From contig NC_083341.1 in the NCBI RefSeq assembly GCF_019175385.1, positions 93,646,321 to 93,710,320 of the forward strand: a DNA stretch of 64,000 nt, read 5' to 3'. Source of the stretch: Lycium barbarum (Eukaryota; Streptophyta; Magnoliopsida; Solanales; Solanaceae). Below the pieces are notes generated by a model. It saw nothing but the letters and a program-made list of their open reading frames with translations. It was not told where the DNA came from and did no database searches. Position numbers and translations under genes: made by a program. Positions 1 to 10,234 of the stretch are shown here, piece after piece; the first letter of the stretch is position 1, and each line of letters opens with the position of its first letter.

Positions 1-2213
1 GCTAACAGCTCCTACGTGTCTGGCTCAAGCTTGCCTCTCTGTCTACCTGTGGGCATGAACACAGCGTCCAAAGAAAATGGATGTCAGTACGGACATTGTA
101 CTGAGTATGTAAGACAATAATGAAATAAATATAATAGGAGGATCGTGAGCCATAAGAGAAAGATATAACCTGCAAGAGTGTCGTAAGCAAATATATTTCA
201 TACTTATATCATATTTTACATAATCATAGTACATATGTCATCACATCACATATCTCGTCACATCACAATCCTCATCGTTATCTCGCGTCCGGGTAACTAT
301 CATATGCCGCCCGCTAGTGGTGATCATGCCCGGCCCTCTAGGCTCGGTGTAAACATAGCAGCCCGCCTTAGCGGTGACATGCCCGACCATTGAGGCATGG
401 TGGAATCATATGCAGCCCGCCTTAGCGGTGACATGCCCGGCCATCTAGGCGTGGTGGAATCTATCGTCAATCATAATCCATCATTTTTACACATCTCATG
501 AACATATAGTATCTTATCATAGCTTGGCATTTTCATACATAACATAAGCATATTATAAGCTAGCATCATTGATAATCTTATAGACATAGCATGACTTAGC
601 ATTATTTCACATTTATCATTAGGAAAATACATTAAACTTTGAAGACAACCATAACTACATCGGGGTGACATAAGGTCGTGAACCCCGATTATATTATGAA
701 CATTTACGAGTATCCTGGCTTACCTTGAAGGAAATAATACATAAGGTGAGTGTGAGCAATAATATCATGAACTCTCGAATTACTATACTTTAACTCATCA
801 TCATCACTGTCATGCTCGTATGTAGTTTAGTATATTTACGGACTCATAAGCTCCATCATATAGGAGGATCATGGAAAAACTTAGAAGATTCATGCCTTTG
901 AAGGAAGAGATAAGCCTTACATACCTTTACGTTTAACTAAGCTATCATTCGCTTGTCCTCCTTCAATGTCACGTTTCTACCTTCAAGAGGGAATTCGCAT
1001 TAATGTTAGTTAGTCGACTATAAGAACGCGCTACTATTTCTAGAGAAAATTGGACAACACTTCCTTTGTTTATACTACTTTCCCCACATTCTATGTCAAC
1101 TCTCAAACGTTCATAACAACATTCTCAATATGATAGACAACACTCATCATTCATTTACAACATCCGTATTTCACAATTTGTCTTCAATTTCTCCATAATC
1201 ATGGCAATGGTTCATCATTATAGTTTTCTCACATAGGACACTTACTCGATGTTCTAAATGTCATTCATAGCATTTTCATAATCACAAATTGTTAATGATC
1301 ATGGCCCAATTCAAACCTTTACTCAACATTGCTACTATTCACACTTTCATGACCCATTTCTTACATCCTTATATAATCTAAGTGTTTCTACTCTTCCATA
1401 CCCTAAATAACATGTAAATGCCATAAAACTTACCTTAGATGTTGTAGGAACAAGACTTGAGTGGTATTACTCTTCTTGCACCAAAACCCTAGTTTGCTTC
1501 TCTTGAAATTTCTTAACTTGGATGAACATTGATGAGTTTCATACACTTGATTCACTTGGATTCTTGATATTGATCTTTCATTTCCTTTGTTTTCTTGTAG
1601 ATGAAGAGTGGAGAATATTCTAGAGGTTTCTAGAGAGAAGCATCGTGGAAATGAAATGAATTTAATGAGCTTGGGTCTCCTTTTAATGACTTAAAATCTA
1701 ATCCAGAATGAACAGTAGTTGAAGTGCACAGTGGTCGTAAACCAAGTTTACGGTCCGTATTCTAGTTTACGGGCCGTATTTCGTGGTCGTATTTAAGCAT
1801 AACAGAACCAGAAAGGTATGCTGGAGGTCATGGTGATTTACAATCACGGTTTACGGGCTGTATTTCGATTTACGATCCATATTCCAAGTCGTATTTAACC
1901 ATTTGATCATTTGGCAGAAAGTTGAAGTTTGTAAGTTGAAATACGACATGGTTGTTTACGGGCCGTATACCACTTTACGGTCCCTATTTCATTTTACGAT
2001 CGACTGGGCCAAAGTGTTATCTGCAACTGTTTTCACATTTTCAGGACCCATAAGTAGTCGTTGTGAAGCATAACCTATCTCTTATTGCAATTACCTTTGA
2101 AATCTTACTCAGGCTCGTCAAACGTCGTCCCCTTCTTATTGAAACATCATATATTTGTATTCTTTGTTAATCTATTCGTTGTACGTTCACGGGGAAATTT
2201 CTGAGGTGTAACA
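1..2213 (-). repeat. 3' LTR of Ty3-1 (incomplete at window edge)
   Basis: Nearly the same sequence recurs at 7284-9428. Read on the minus strand the LTR starts TGTTACACC at 2213 and runs off the window at base 1. It holds a palindromic TACGGNCCGTA array (about 1740-1990), an AAGGTAAGTT donor-like site near 1430-1440, repeats of the phrase 'gcccgccttagcggtgacatg' type near 300-460, and the shared LTR module at 47-112. The small ORFs in it have no family resemblance and are not genes. Confidence 0.9.
47..112 (-). promoter_or_regulatory. Shared LTR module (Ty3-1 3' LTR copy)
   Basis: In minus orientation it reads CTTACATACTCAGTAC, a spacer, GTACTGAC, a stem whose arms are ATCC and GGAC-like, then GCTGTGTTCATGCCCACAG followed by GT. 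The same order occurs in six other LTRs of the window. It is either the core promoter and start of R or a structured leader exon; that role is inferred. Confidence 0.5.
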
Positions 2214-2250
2214 TTCTTCCCCCCTTTTGGAACATTCGTCCTCGAATGTT
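2214..2250 (-). other. Polypurine tract and upstream AGGA-loop hairpin of Ty3-1
   Basis: On the minus strand, an inverted repeat AACATTCG-AGGA-CGAATGTT (2231-2250) is followed by a purine run AAAAGGGGGGAAGAA (2214-2228) that abuts the LTR start. The purine run is the expected plus-strand primer. The hairpin occupies the same place in Ty3-2, Ty3-3 and NA-4. Confidence 0.8.
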
Positions 2251-2486
2251 AAGTCATCAGGGATTCTAGAAACATTTCGCCAGAGTTTCCCCTGTAATAT
2301 GGCACCACCATCCTGTCATATCAACCCATAATATCATGGCCTCACAGGGCTACTTCACAATAGCAACATATTTATGGCCACACACGACCAAAAGCATGAA
2401 AAGTACGCATATATACCTTATATCGTTGACGTTTCATCTTGAATTTATTCTGGGGTTTGAAGTAAATGTGGGTACATGGATTTTAT
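2251..2486 (-). other. 3' untranslated part of Ty3-1
   Basis: This stretch between the chromodomain remnant and the polypurine tract holds the last degraded codons of the polyprotein (to about 2450) and non-coding sequence. A phrase 'cacagggct' recurs in the interior of NA-4 near 45050 and 45100, which suggests a shared 3' non-coding zone. I see nothing else in it. Confidence 0.4.
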
Positions 2487-3245
2487 CTACTCTTCCGCCT
2501 CCCAAGTCATTTCTTCCCAGTTATTATTTCGCCACAATACTTTAACTGAAGCTACCTCTTTATTTCGGAGTCTTCGCACTTTCCTGTCTTGAATAGCAAT
2601 AGGCACTTCTTCATAGGTTAGCTTTTCTGTTACTTGCACATCATCTATCGGGATAATCTTTGTGGGATCTCCAACACACTTGCGGAGCATCGAAACGTGG
2701 AAGACTGGATGGACTGATTCAAGCTCCGAGGGTAAGTCCAATTCATAGGACACCTGACCCACCTTGCGGATAATTCTATAGGGTCCAATGTATCTAGGAC
2801 TTAGCTTCCCTTTCTTACCAAATATCATCACCCCTTTCATTGGTGATACTTTAAAAAATACCCAATCATCAACCTGAAATTCCAAGTCTCGTCGACGATT
2901 GTCTGCATAAGACTTTTGGCGACTTTGGGCTGTCAATAATCGATCTCGGATCATGTTAACTTTTTACACCGCTTGTTTAATCAATTCAGGGCCTACTAAT
3001 CGTGCTTCTCCTATTTCGAACCATCTGACTGGGGATCTACATTTCCTCCCATATAAAGCTTCATATGGGGCCATTTGAATACTGGAATGATAGCTATTGT
3101 TGTAAGAAAACTCAATAAGGATTAAGTGATCATCCCAGCTACCACCAAAATCTAATATACATGCCCGTAGCATATCTTCCAAAGTTTGAATAGTACGCTC
3201 GGCTTGTCCATCAGTGTGTGGATGAAATGCCGTGCTAAACTTCAC
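2487..3245 (-). pseudogene. Ty3-1 integrase C-terminal half and chromodomain (broken)
   Basis: Two minus-strand segments. At 3245-2964 there is the end of the integrase core: FHPHTDGQAERTIQ carries the third catalytic acid (E), followed by [24 protein letters not shown] ends it. The frame resumes at 2954-2487 with the GPY/F-type module (GKLSPRYIGPYRI) and a chromodomain (YEEVPIAIQDRKVRRLRN to VKVLWRNNNWEEMTWEAEE). The chromodomain of chromoviruses binds modified histone H3 and directs insertion to heterochromatin. The normal family sequence continues a few residues to about 2450, but a TAG follows EAEE. Non-functional. Confidence 0.85.
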
Positions 3246-3253
3246 TTGAGTGC

Positions 3254-4588
3254 CTAGACCTTCTTGGAAGGACTTCCAGAACTTGGCTGTAAACTGTGCC
3301 CCTTATCTGTAATAATAGATAATGGAATACCATGATGTCGTACAATTTCCTTGAGATATAACCTCGCATAATCTTCGGCTAAGCACGTGGTTCTAACTGG
3401 AAGAAAATGGGCTGCTTTTGTCAATCTATCCATGATCACCCATATAGATTCATACTTGCCATGGGAATGAGGTAACCCCACAATAAAATCCATGTTGATC
3501 ACTTCCCATTTCCAAGTAGGGATTTCCATTGCTTGCAATAAGCCTCCTGACTTTTGATGTTCAATCTTTACTTGTTGGAAATTTGGACATTGGACTACAA
3601 ATTCTGCTATATCTCTTTGCATGCCGTCCCACCAATATATTTTTTTAAGGTCATGATACATCTTGGTGGCACCTGGGTGAATAGAATACCGGGAACAATG
3701 TGTTTCCTCTAGAATTCGTCGACGTAATTCTGCCACCTTCGGCACACATAGCCTACCTCGGTATCTAAGAATTCCATCCATAGAAACTTCAAATGGAGAC
3801 TTCTCTTCCCCATGAGATATGTCTCTGTAACGGCACAGTTTAGGATCTTCATATTGCCGTTCTTTCACTTCTATATTCAAAGATGAAACTGTAGGTTCGT
3901 TAATGCCAATCCCAGCACTACCCGAATCAATTGCACGCACTCCAAGATTAGCTAATTGATGGAGCTCGTGAACTATCTCTTTCTTTTCCGGAGGAACTTC
4001 GCATAAACTGCCCATTGATCGGAGGCTAAGTGCATCGACTACTACATTGGCTTTTCCGGGGTGGTACAAAATATTCACATCATAATCTTTCAACAATTCT
4101 AACCACCGCCTCTGCCGCAGGTTCAGCTCCTTCTGCTTGAAAATGTATTGAAGACTTTTGTGATCTGTGTAGATATCAACATGCACACCATACAAGTAAT
4201 GTCTCCACATTTTCAGTGCATGAATAACCGCAGCTAATTCGAGGTCATGAGTTGGATAGTTCTTTTCATGTTTCCGCAGCTACCTCGAAGCATATGCAAT
4301 AACTCTACTGTGTTGCATTAAGACGCATCCTAATCCAACACCGAAAGCGTCACAATACACCACATAGCCATCTGACCCTTCTGGAAGTGTTAAGATCGGA
4401 GCTGAGGTCAATCTGTCTTTCAACTCTTGGAAGCTGCGCTCACAAGCATCATTCTATTGGAATTTAGCTGATTTGTGGGTTAGCTTCATCAATGGGGCTG
4501 AAATAGATGAAAAGCCCTCTAAGAATCTTCTATAATAACCTGCCAAGCCTAGAAAACTACAGACTTCTGTAGGCATTGTAGGCCTTGG
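3254..4588 (-). pseudogene. Ty3-1 RNase H and integrase N-terminal half (broken)
   Basis: Minus strand. From 4588 down, RNase H is readable but has two stops (a lost W near 4455 and a lost Q near 4283). An open frame from 4210 to 3254 holds the RNase H end ([14 protein letters not shown]), the connection ([15 protein letters not shown]) and the integrase zinc-binding region ([11 protein letters not shown] to QCPNFQQVK). The last zinc ligand is F instead of C. The first catalytic D is in NMDFIVGLP. The second, in SIITDKG, is followed at once by a frameshift near 3300 that destroys the core. It joins 3245-2964 in another frame. Confidence 0.85.
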
Positions 4589-5296
4589 CTAAGTCTTCAC
4601 AGCCACAATTTTCTGAGTGTCGACTCGAATGCCATCATCTGAAATAACATGGCCCAGAAATGTTACAGAATTCAGCCAAAACTCGCACTTTGAAAATTTT
4701 GCATACAATTCTCGGGCTCGAAGGATGCCAAGAACAATTCTCAAATGATCGGCATGTTCTGATTCTGTGCGAGAGTATACCAAGATATCATCGATGAATA
4801 CTATCACGAATAAATCCAAGAGTGGCCTGAATGCATTATTCATCAAATTCATAAACACGGTTGGAATATTAGTTAATCTAAACGACATCACCCGGAACTC
4901 ATAGTGGCCATATCTCATCCTGAAGGCTGTTTTGGGAATATCCGCTTCTCTAACCCTCACTTGATGATAACCCGATCTCAAGTCTATTTTTGAAAACCAT
5001 TTGGCACCCTGTAGCTGGTCAAATAAATCATCAATCCTCGGAAAAGGATATTTGTTCTTTATCATCACCTTGTTCAATTGCCTATAATCGATGCACATTC
5101 GCAGGGACCCGTCTTTCTTTCTCACGAACAAGACTGGGGCTCCTCACGGTGATGAACTGGGTCTAATAAACCCTTTTTCGAGCAAATCTTTCAACTGTGC
5201 CTTTAACTCTTTCAATTCTGCCGGAGCCATTCGATTTGGAGGAATAGAAATAGGCTTGGTGTCCGGCAACACGTCAATAGCAAAATCAATTTCTCT
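4589..5296 (-). pseudogene. Ty3-1 reverse transcriptase (broken)
   Basis: The open part (5131-4589, minus) begins [20 protein letters not shown] and holds palm motifs including [14 protein letters not shown], the nucleotide-selecting [12 protein letters not shown] region and the catalytic [12 protein letters not shown]. The catalytic pair of aspartates is intact. The N-terminal part (5296-5132) is readable in the same frame but is cut off by TGA in place of the W of SPWGAPVLF near 5147. A TAG replaces the W of the NWPRP motif at 4589-4591. The enzyme would copy element RNA into DNA; this copy cannot be translated whole. Confidence 0.88.
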
Positions 5297-5983
5297 TTAT
5301 GGAGGAAGACCTGGAAGTTCATCAGGAAATACATCTGGGAATTCATTCACTACCGGAACGGATTTGAAAGTTGGCGACTTTGCCTCGGTGTCATGAAATC
5401 GAACTAGATGATAAATATAGCCTTTAGCTATCATCTTCCTTGCCTTAAGGTAGGAAATAAACATACCCTTTGGAGATGCTATGTTACCCTTCCATTCAAG
5501 CACGAGCTCTCCCGGAAATTGAAATCGCACCACTTTCTTTCGGCAATCGACATTGGCATAACATGATGCCAACCAAGCCATACCCATAATTACATCAAAA
5601 TTTAAGATTTCCAGTTCAATTAAATCAACTTTGGTCTGGCGATCACATATCATAATTACACAATTTTTATACACTTGTTTAGCTATAACGGGATCACCAA
5701 TCGGAGCAGCTATAACGGGATTACCAACCGGAGTAGTCATCTCAAAAGGTTTGATTGGCTCAGGTTTCACCCCAATACAACCAGCAACATATGGAGTAAT
5801 ATAAGAGAATGTAGAACCCGGATCTATCAACGCATACACATCACGGGAAAATATAGGCAATGTACCTGTAACCACATCCGGGGAGGACTCAAGATCCTGC
5901 CATCCGGCTAAAGCATATACACAGGGCTGAGTGGCACCTGAAGTAGATGCTGCCCCTCTGCCTCTACCCTGGCCTGCTGACAT
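5297..5983 (-). pseudogene. Ty3-1 aspartic protease (broken)
   Basis: Minus-strand open frame of 228 residues. The protease active-site region reads [16 protein letters not shown], with D in the DPGS form common in this family, followed by the flap and [19 protein letters not shown], then the linker to reverse transcriptase ([15 protein letters not shown]). A TAG separates it from the gag zinc knuckle upstream (CAG to TAG; Ty3-8 has CAG at the same place), and a TAA follows GLPP. Compared with Ty3-8 it carries a small duplication around VGNPVIAAPIGDPVIA. It would process the Gag-Pol polyprotein. Confidence 0.85.
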
Positions 5984-7240
5984 CTAGGGAGTCTGCCCTA
6001 CCGGGCGCACTGAGGAAGAACCAGTTATTGAACCTGTGGGCTGAACCCCACCTCTACTATACCGCGAGGGACAATCTCGCATCAAATGCCCAGTCTGTCC
6101 ACAAGCATAACATGCATCCGTGTCCTGACGACATGGCCCTGAGTGCAATTTCTGGCACCGGCTACATCGTGGAACTGGTGGTCTCCTCTGACTGTAATCT
6201 CCCCCAAATTGAGAACCCGAAGCTCTCGAACTCTGACCCTGTCCTGAATGAAAAGAGCGATCAAATCTCCTATCCGCGAATCATGGAGGCGCACTAGTCA
6301 CTAACTGACCTGAATGTCGGGAATAGGTCTGCCTCGGTCCCCCTTTATAATCACTACCTGTGCCCATAGATCTAGCCCTTTTGCTTTGTCTTCTATCACT
6401 GTCGCGATCACCCATTTGTGGTTGTTGTCGTCCCTCTAAGTTCTGGGCATGGGCTTGTATTCGGGAAATATCCATCCCTTCTTGCAAAGAGGTCGGCAAG
6501 CAGTTCTTGAACAAATGTGGCCCCAAGCCACTCACAAATCGATGTACACGGTCTCCCATGTCGGCCACCATAGTCGGGGCATATCTAGCCAAGGAATTAA
6601 ATTGCATGCTATACTCCCAGGCACTCATATTTCCTTGCTTTAAATTTAGAAATCTATCCGCTCTAGCTCGGCGGACCTCGGGTGGAAAATAGTGACGGAT
6701 AAAAGCATCCACAAATTCTTGCCATACAGGTGGGGGCGCATTCTCTTGTCTCGAAGATATCCAATTATTATGCCACAATACCACCACATCTCGAAGACTA
6801 TATGAGGTCAACTCCACAGATTCAGTCTCGGAGGCATGAATAATTTTCAGTGTTCTCAACATCTCATCAATAAAGCCTTGCGGATCTTCATCCGGTTTTG
6901 ACCCGAAGAACTTCGGAGGATTCAAAGTCATGAAGTCACGGGCTCTAGTACTAGCTGACCGATCACTTGGGCCCGCATTCTGCCGCTGTGCTTGTGCGGC
7001 AACCAACTGCGTTAATAGATATATGGCTTCGGTCATTTGTTGACCTGAAGCAACCGGGGGAGGAATTAGAGCTGGAGCTCCTCCTTGTTCTCCCACATTA
7101 GGTGGGGGAAAAGAAGTATTAGATGGGGTCTCATCATGTGACTCGCCCTCGTCAATATTCATCGGAGGCTCTCTTTCTACCCGCCTCTTTGCCGTAGTCT
7201 TGCCCTTCTGGGCGGCTGTAGCTTTTCCCTTTGGCGGCAT
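5984..7240 (-). pseudogene. Ty3-1 gag with zinc knuckle (interrupted)
   Basis: The start is the ATG at 7240 (MPPKGKATAAQKGKTT), chosen because Ty3-2, Ty3-3 and Ty3-8 begin the same way; the longer frame upstream only reads into the LTR. The retrotransposon gag core runs through TRARDFMTLNPPKFFGSKPD, VLWHNNW, WQEFVDAFIRHYFPPEVRRARADRF and ISRIQAHAQNLEG. TGA at 6281-6283 replaces an arginine codon (CGA to TGA; Ty3-8 reads CGA there). Beyond it, in frame, lies a complete CCHC knuckle (CYACGQTGHLMRDC) that packages RNA. Gag forms the virus-like particle. Confidence 0.88.
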
Positions 7241-7241
7241 T

Positions 7242-7264
7242 CTGAAATCACAACACACTATTAG
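7242..7264 (-). promoter_or_regulatory. Possible 3' splice site just before Ty3-1 gag
   Basis: In minus orientation CTAAT (7260-7264) is followed by GTGTGTTGTGATTTCAG, with the AG at 7243-7242 and the gag ATG one base further on. This has the order branch point, U-rich tract, CAG. Equivalent sites precede gag in the other elements. Confidence 0.45.
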
Positions 7265-7283
7265 GGAGGATACAATCTTATAC

Positions 7284-9428
7284 ACGAACGTCAGTACAAA
7301 CATTGTACTGAGTATGTAAGAAAAGAATGAAATAAATATAATAGGAGGATCGTGAGCCATAAGAGAAAGATATAACCTGCAAGAGTGTCGTAAGCAAATA
7401 CATTTCGTACTTATATCATCATATTTTACATAATCATAGTACATATGTCATCACATCACATATCTTGTCACATCACAATCCTCATAGTTATCCCGCATCC
7501 GGGTAACTATCATATGCCGCCCACTAGTGGTGATCATGCCCGGCCCTCTAGGATCGGTGTAAACATAGCAGCCCACCTTAGCGGTGACATGTCTGGCCAT
7601 TGAGGCACGGTTGAATCATATGGAGCTCGCCTTAGCGGTGACATGCCCGGCCATCTAGGCGCGGTGGAATCATATCGTCATATCGTCAATCATAATCCAT
7701 CATTTTTACACATCTCATGAACATATCGTAATCTTATCATAGCTTGGCATTTTATACATAACTTAGGCATATTATAACCTAGCATCATTTATAATCTTAT
7801 AGACATATCATGACTTAGCATTATTTCACATTTATCATTAGGAAAATACATTAAACTTTTGAAGAAAACCATAACTACATCGGGGTGACATAAGGTCGTA
7901 AACCCTCAATTATATTATGAACATTTACGAGTATCCCGCCTCACCTTGAAGGAAATAATACATAAGGTGAGTGTGAGCAATAATATCATGAACTCTCAAA
8001 TCACTTTACTTTAACTCATCATCATCACTATCATGCTCGTATGTAGTATAGTATATTGACGGACTCATAAGCTCCATCATATAGGAGGATCATGGAAAAA
8101 CTTGGCAGATTCATGCCTTTGAAGGAAGTAATAAGCCTTACATACCTTTTACGTTTAACTAAGCTATTGTTCGCTTGTCTCCTTCAATGTCACGTTTCTA
8201 TCGTCATGAGGGAATTCGCATTAACGTTAGTTAGTCGACTACAAGAACGCGCTACTATTTCTAGAGAAAATTGGACAGCACTTCATTTGTTTATACTACT
8301 TTCCCCACATTTAATGTCAACTCTCAAACGGTCATAACAACATTCCCAATATGATAGACAACACTCATCATTCATTTACAACATCCGTATTTCACAATTT
8401 GTCTTCAATTTCTCCATAATCATGGAAATGGTTCATCGTTGCATTTTTCTCACATAGGACACTTACTCGATGCTCTAAATGTCATTCATAGCATTTTTAT
8501 AATCACAAATTATTAATGATCATGGCTCAATTCAAACCTTTACTCAACATTGCTACTATTCACACTTTCATGACCCATTTCTTACATCCTTCTATAATCT
8601 AAGTGTTTCAACTCTTCCATACCCTAAATAACATGTAAATGCCATAAAACTTACCTTAGATGTTGTAGGAACAAGACTTGAGTGTATTACACTTCTTGCA
8701 CCAAAACCCTAGTTTGCTTCTTTTGAAATTTCTGAACTTGGATGAACCTTGATGATTTTCATACACTTGGATTCTTGATATTGATCTTTGATTTCCTTTG
8801 TTTTCTTATAGATGAAGAGTGGAGAATATTCTAGAGGTTTCTAGAGAGAAGCATCGTGGAAATGAAATGAATTTAATGAGCTTGGGCCTCCTTTTAATGA
8901 CTTAAAATCTAATCCGGAATGAATTAGTAGCTGAAGTGCACAGTGGTCGTAAACCCAGTTTACGGTCCATATTCTAGTTTACGAGCCGTATTTCGTGGTC
9001 GTATTTAAGCATAACAGAACCAGAAAGGTGTACTGGAGGTCATGGTGATTTACGATCACGATTTATGGGCTGTATTTCGATTTACGGTCCGTATTCCAAG
9101 TCGTATTTAACCATTTGATCATTTGGCAGAAAGTTTAAATTTCTAAGTTGAAATACGACATGGTAGTTTACGGGCCGTATACTACTTTACGGTCCGTATT
9201 TCATTTTACGATCGACTGGGCCAAAGTGCAAATCTGCAACTTTTTTCACATTTTCAGGACCCATAAGTAGTCGTTGTGGAGCATAACCTATCTCTTATTG
9301 CAATTACCTTTGAAATCTTACTCAGGATCGTCAAACGTCGTCCCCTTCTTATTGAAACATCATATACTCATATTCTTTGTTAATCTATTCATTGTACGTT
9401 CACGGGAAAATTTCCGAGGTGTAACACT
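7284..9428 (-). repeat. 5' LTR of Ty3-1, inner end deleted
   Basis: Matches 1-2213 throughout, ending TGTTACACC at 9428 (minus). Near 7280-7290 the match stops inside the shared LTR module (only the AGTAC/GTACTGAC part remains) and passes straight into the gag leader. Ty3-8, with an uninterrupted version, has about 600 bp between these points, including the LTR end, PBS and hairpin. The palindromic array is at about 8945-9210. Confidence 0.88.
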
Positions 9429-9915
9429 TTGTGCCAATAACAATATACCTCTGTTGATCTCATTTATAACCTTGTTCACAGTGATAGAACCTCTATGCCT
9501 CCTTGTATTTCTACCCTTCCACAGATGCCACAAAATGAAGGCTGGAACTGCTTGATATAAGGTCTTCAGATTGGATTTAACAGGAGTGTTCCACCATTTC
9601 AGTATTGCATGTTTTACCTGAATTAGAGGTCCTGAAATTCCAGCTGCATCACAGTAATATTTCCAAACTTTCATAGCAAATGGACCAGTTAGGAATAAAT
9701 GATCCATTGTTTCTTGATGACTGTGACAACAACAACATCTTGAGGCTACAGAAATATGAATCCTTTGCAATACTTTATCAACAGGCAACTTGTAAAACCA
9801 AACTCTCCAAATGAGAAGAGATATTTTAAAGGGCATACCTTTGATCCAAAACCTTGAACAATAAGAGGAAACCTGCCTTTTTTGCCTTATGTACTCCCAT
9901 GCACTACTTACTTTG
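9429..9915 (-). pseudogene. LINE ORF2 C-terminal part: zinc-binding RT domain (zf-RVT)
   Basis: Minus strand. With Ty3-2 removed, the frame from 21099 continues here as GKFKVSSAWEYIRQKRQV and then MPFKISLLIWRVWFYKLPV, the zf-RVT region found at the end of plant L1-type ORF2, with cysteines and histidine in SRCCCCHSHQETMDHLFLTG and further on WHLWKGRN. The frame stays open until Ty3-1 interrupts it after ILLLAQS at 9429. The rest of the LINE lies beyond the left end of Ty3-1, outside the window. Confidence 0.85.
9911..9915. repeat. Target site duplication CTTTG, left of Ty3-2
   Basis: CTTTG here and at 21094-21098 flank TG...CA ends exactly. One copy restores the LINE frame. Confidence 0.95.
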
Positions 9916-10210
9916 TGTTATGACCCGTGTTTTCACACGTTTGGAAAAGACTTGAATTACATTGGATTCTTGAGATATAAGATCAATTTGATATTTTGTT
10001 GAACATAGGAGTTATGCATGAAAGAATAGAGTCATGAAAGTGTGGGACAAGGTTAAGGGTAATTTTGGAATTTTGGAAATTAGTTTCGGGAATTACAAAA
10101 TGTGAATTATAAGTTATTGGGCTCAAAAATTTAATTGGAGTTGAGGCCCAAAATAGGGGTCATGGCCGGCCATACAAGGCCTTGACCCAAGCCCAATTTT
10201 AGTTGGTCAT

Positions 10211-10234
10211 GTGCTTGGTCATGTGACCAAGCAC
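10211..10234. repeat. Perfect 11-bp inverted repeat in Ty3-2 5' LTR
   Basis: GTGCTTGGTCA, two bases, then its exact reverse complement. The 3' LTR has the same at 18404-18427. Confidence 0.9.

Larger units (their letters stand above)
1..9428 (-). mobile_element. Ty3-1: chromovirus LTR retrotransposon, 3' LTR cut by window edge
   Basis: Two long direct repeats (1-2213 and about 7284-9428) flank a degraded gag-pol on the minus strand. The right border reads TGTTACACC when taken from 9428 leftwards. The polypurine tract lies just inside the left LTR. The 5-bp target duplication cannot be tested because the left border is outside the window; the base run next to the right border (9429-9433) is CTTTG. 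The element sits in the LINE whose reading frame resumes at 9429. The PBS and the inner end of the 5' LTR are deleted. Confidence 0.93.

Noticed and set aside
300..460. Repeated 'gccttagcggtgacatgcc' phrases in Ty3-1 LTR (also near 7510-7660 and 61430-61510) as a CRISPR-like array
   Set aside because: Only a few imperfect copies with unequal spacing within an LTR of a plant element; no array structure.
7278..7292. Reading the Ty3-1 deletion as a retro-processed intron
   Set aside because: The breakpoints do not fall at the CAG/GT of the module or at the TTTCAG before gag, so ordinary deletion is simpler.
9429..9433. CTTTG next to Ty3-1 as a target duplication shared with Ty3-2
   Set aside because: Ty3-1's left border is outside the window, so no duplication can be shown; the match with Ty3-2's CTTTG may be chance.
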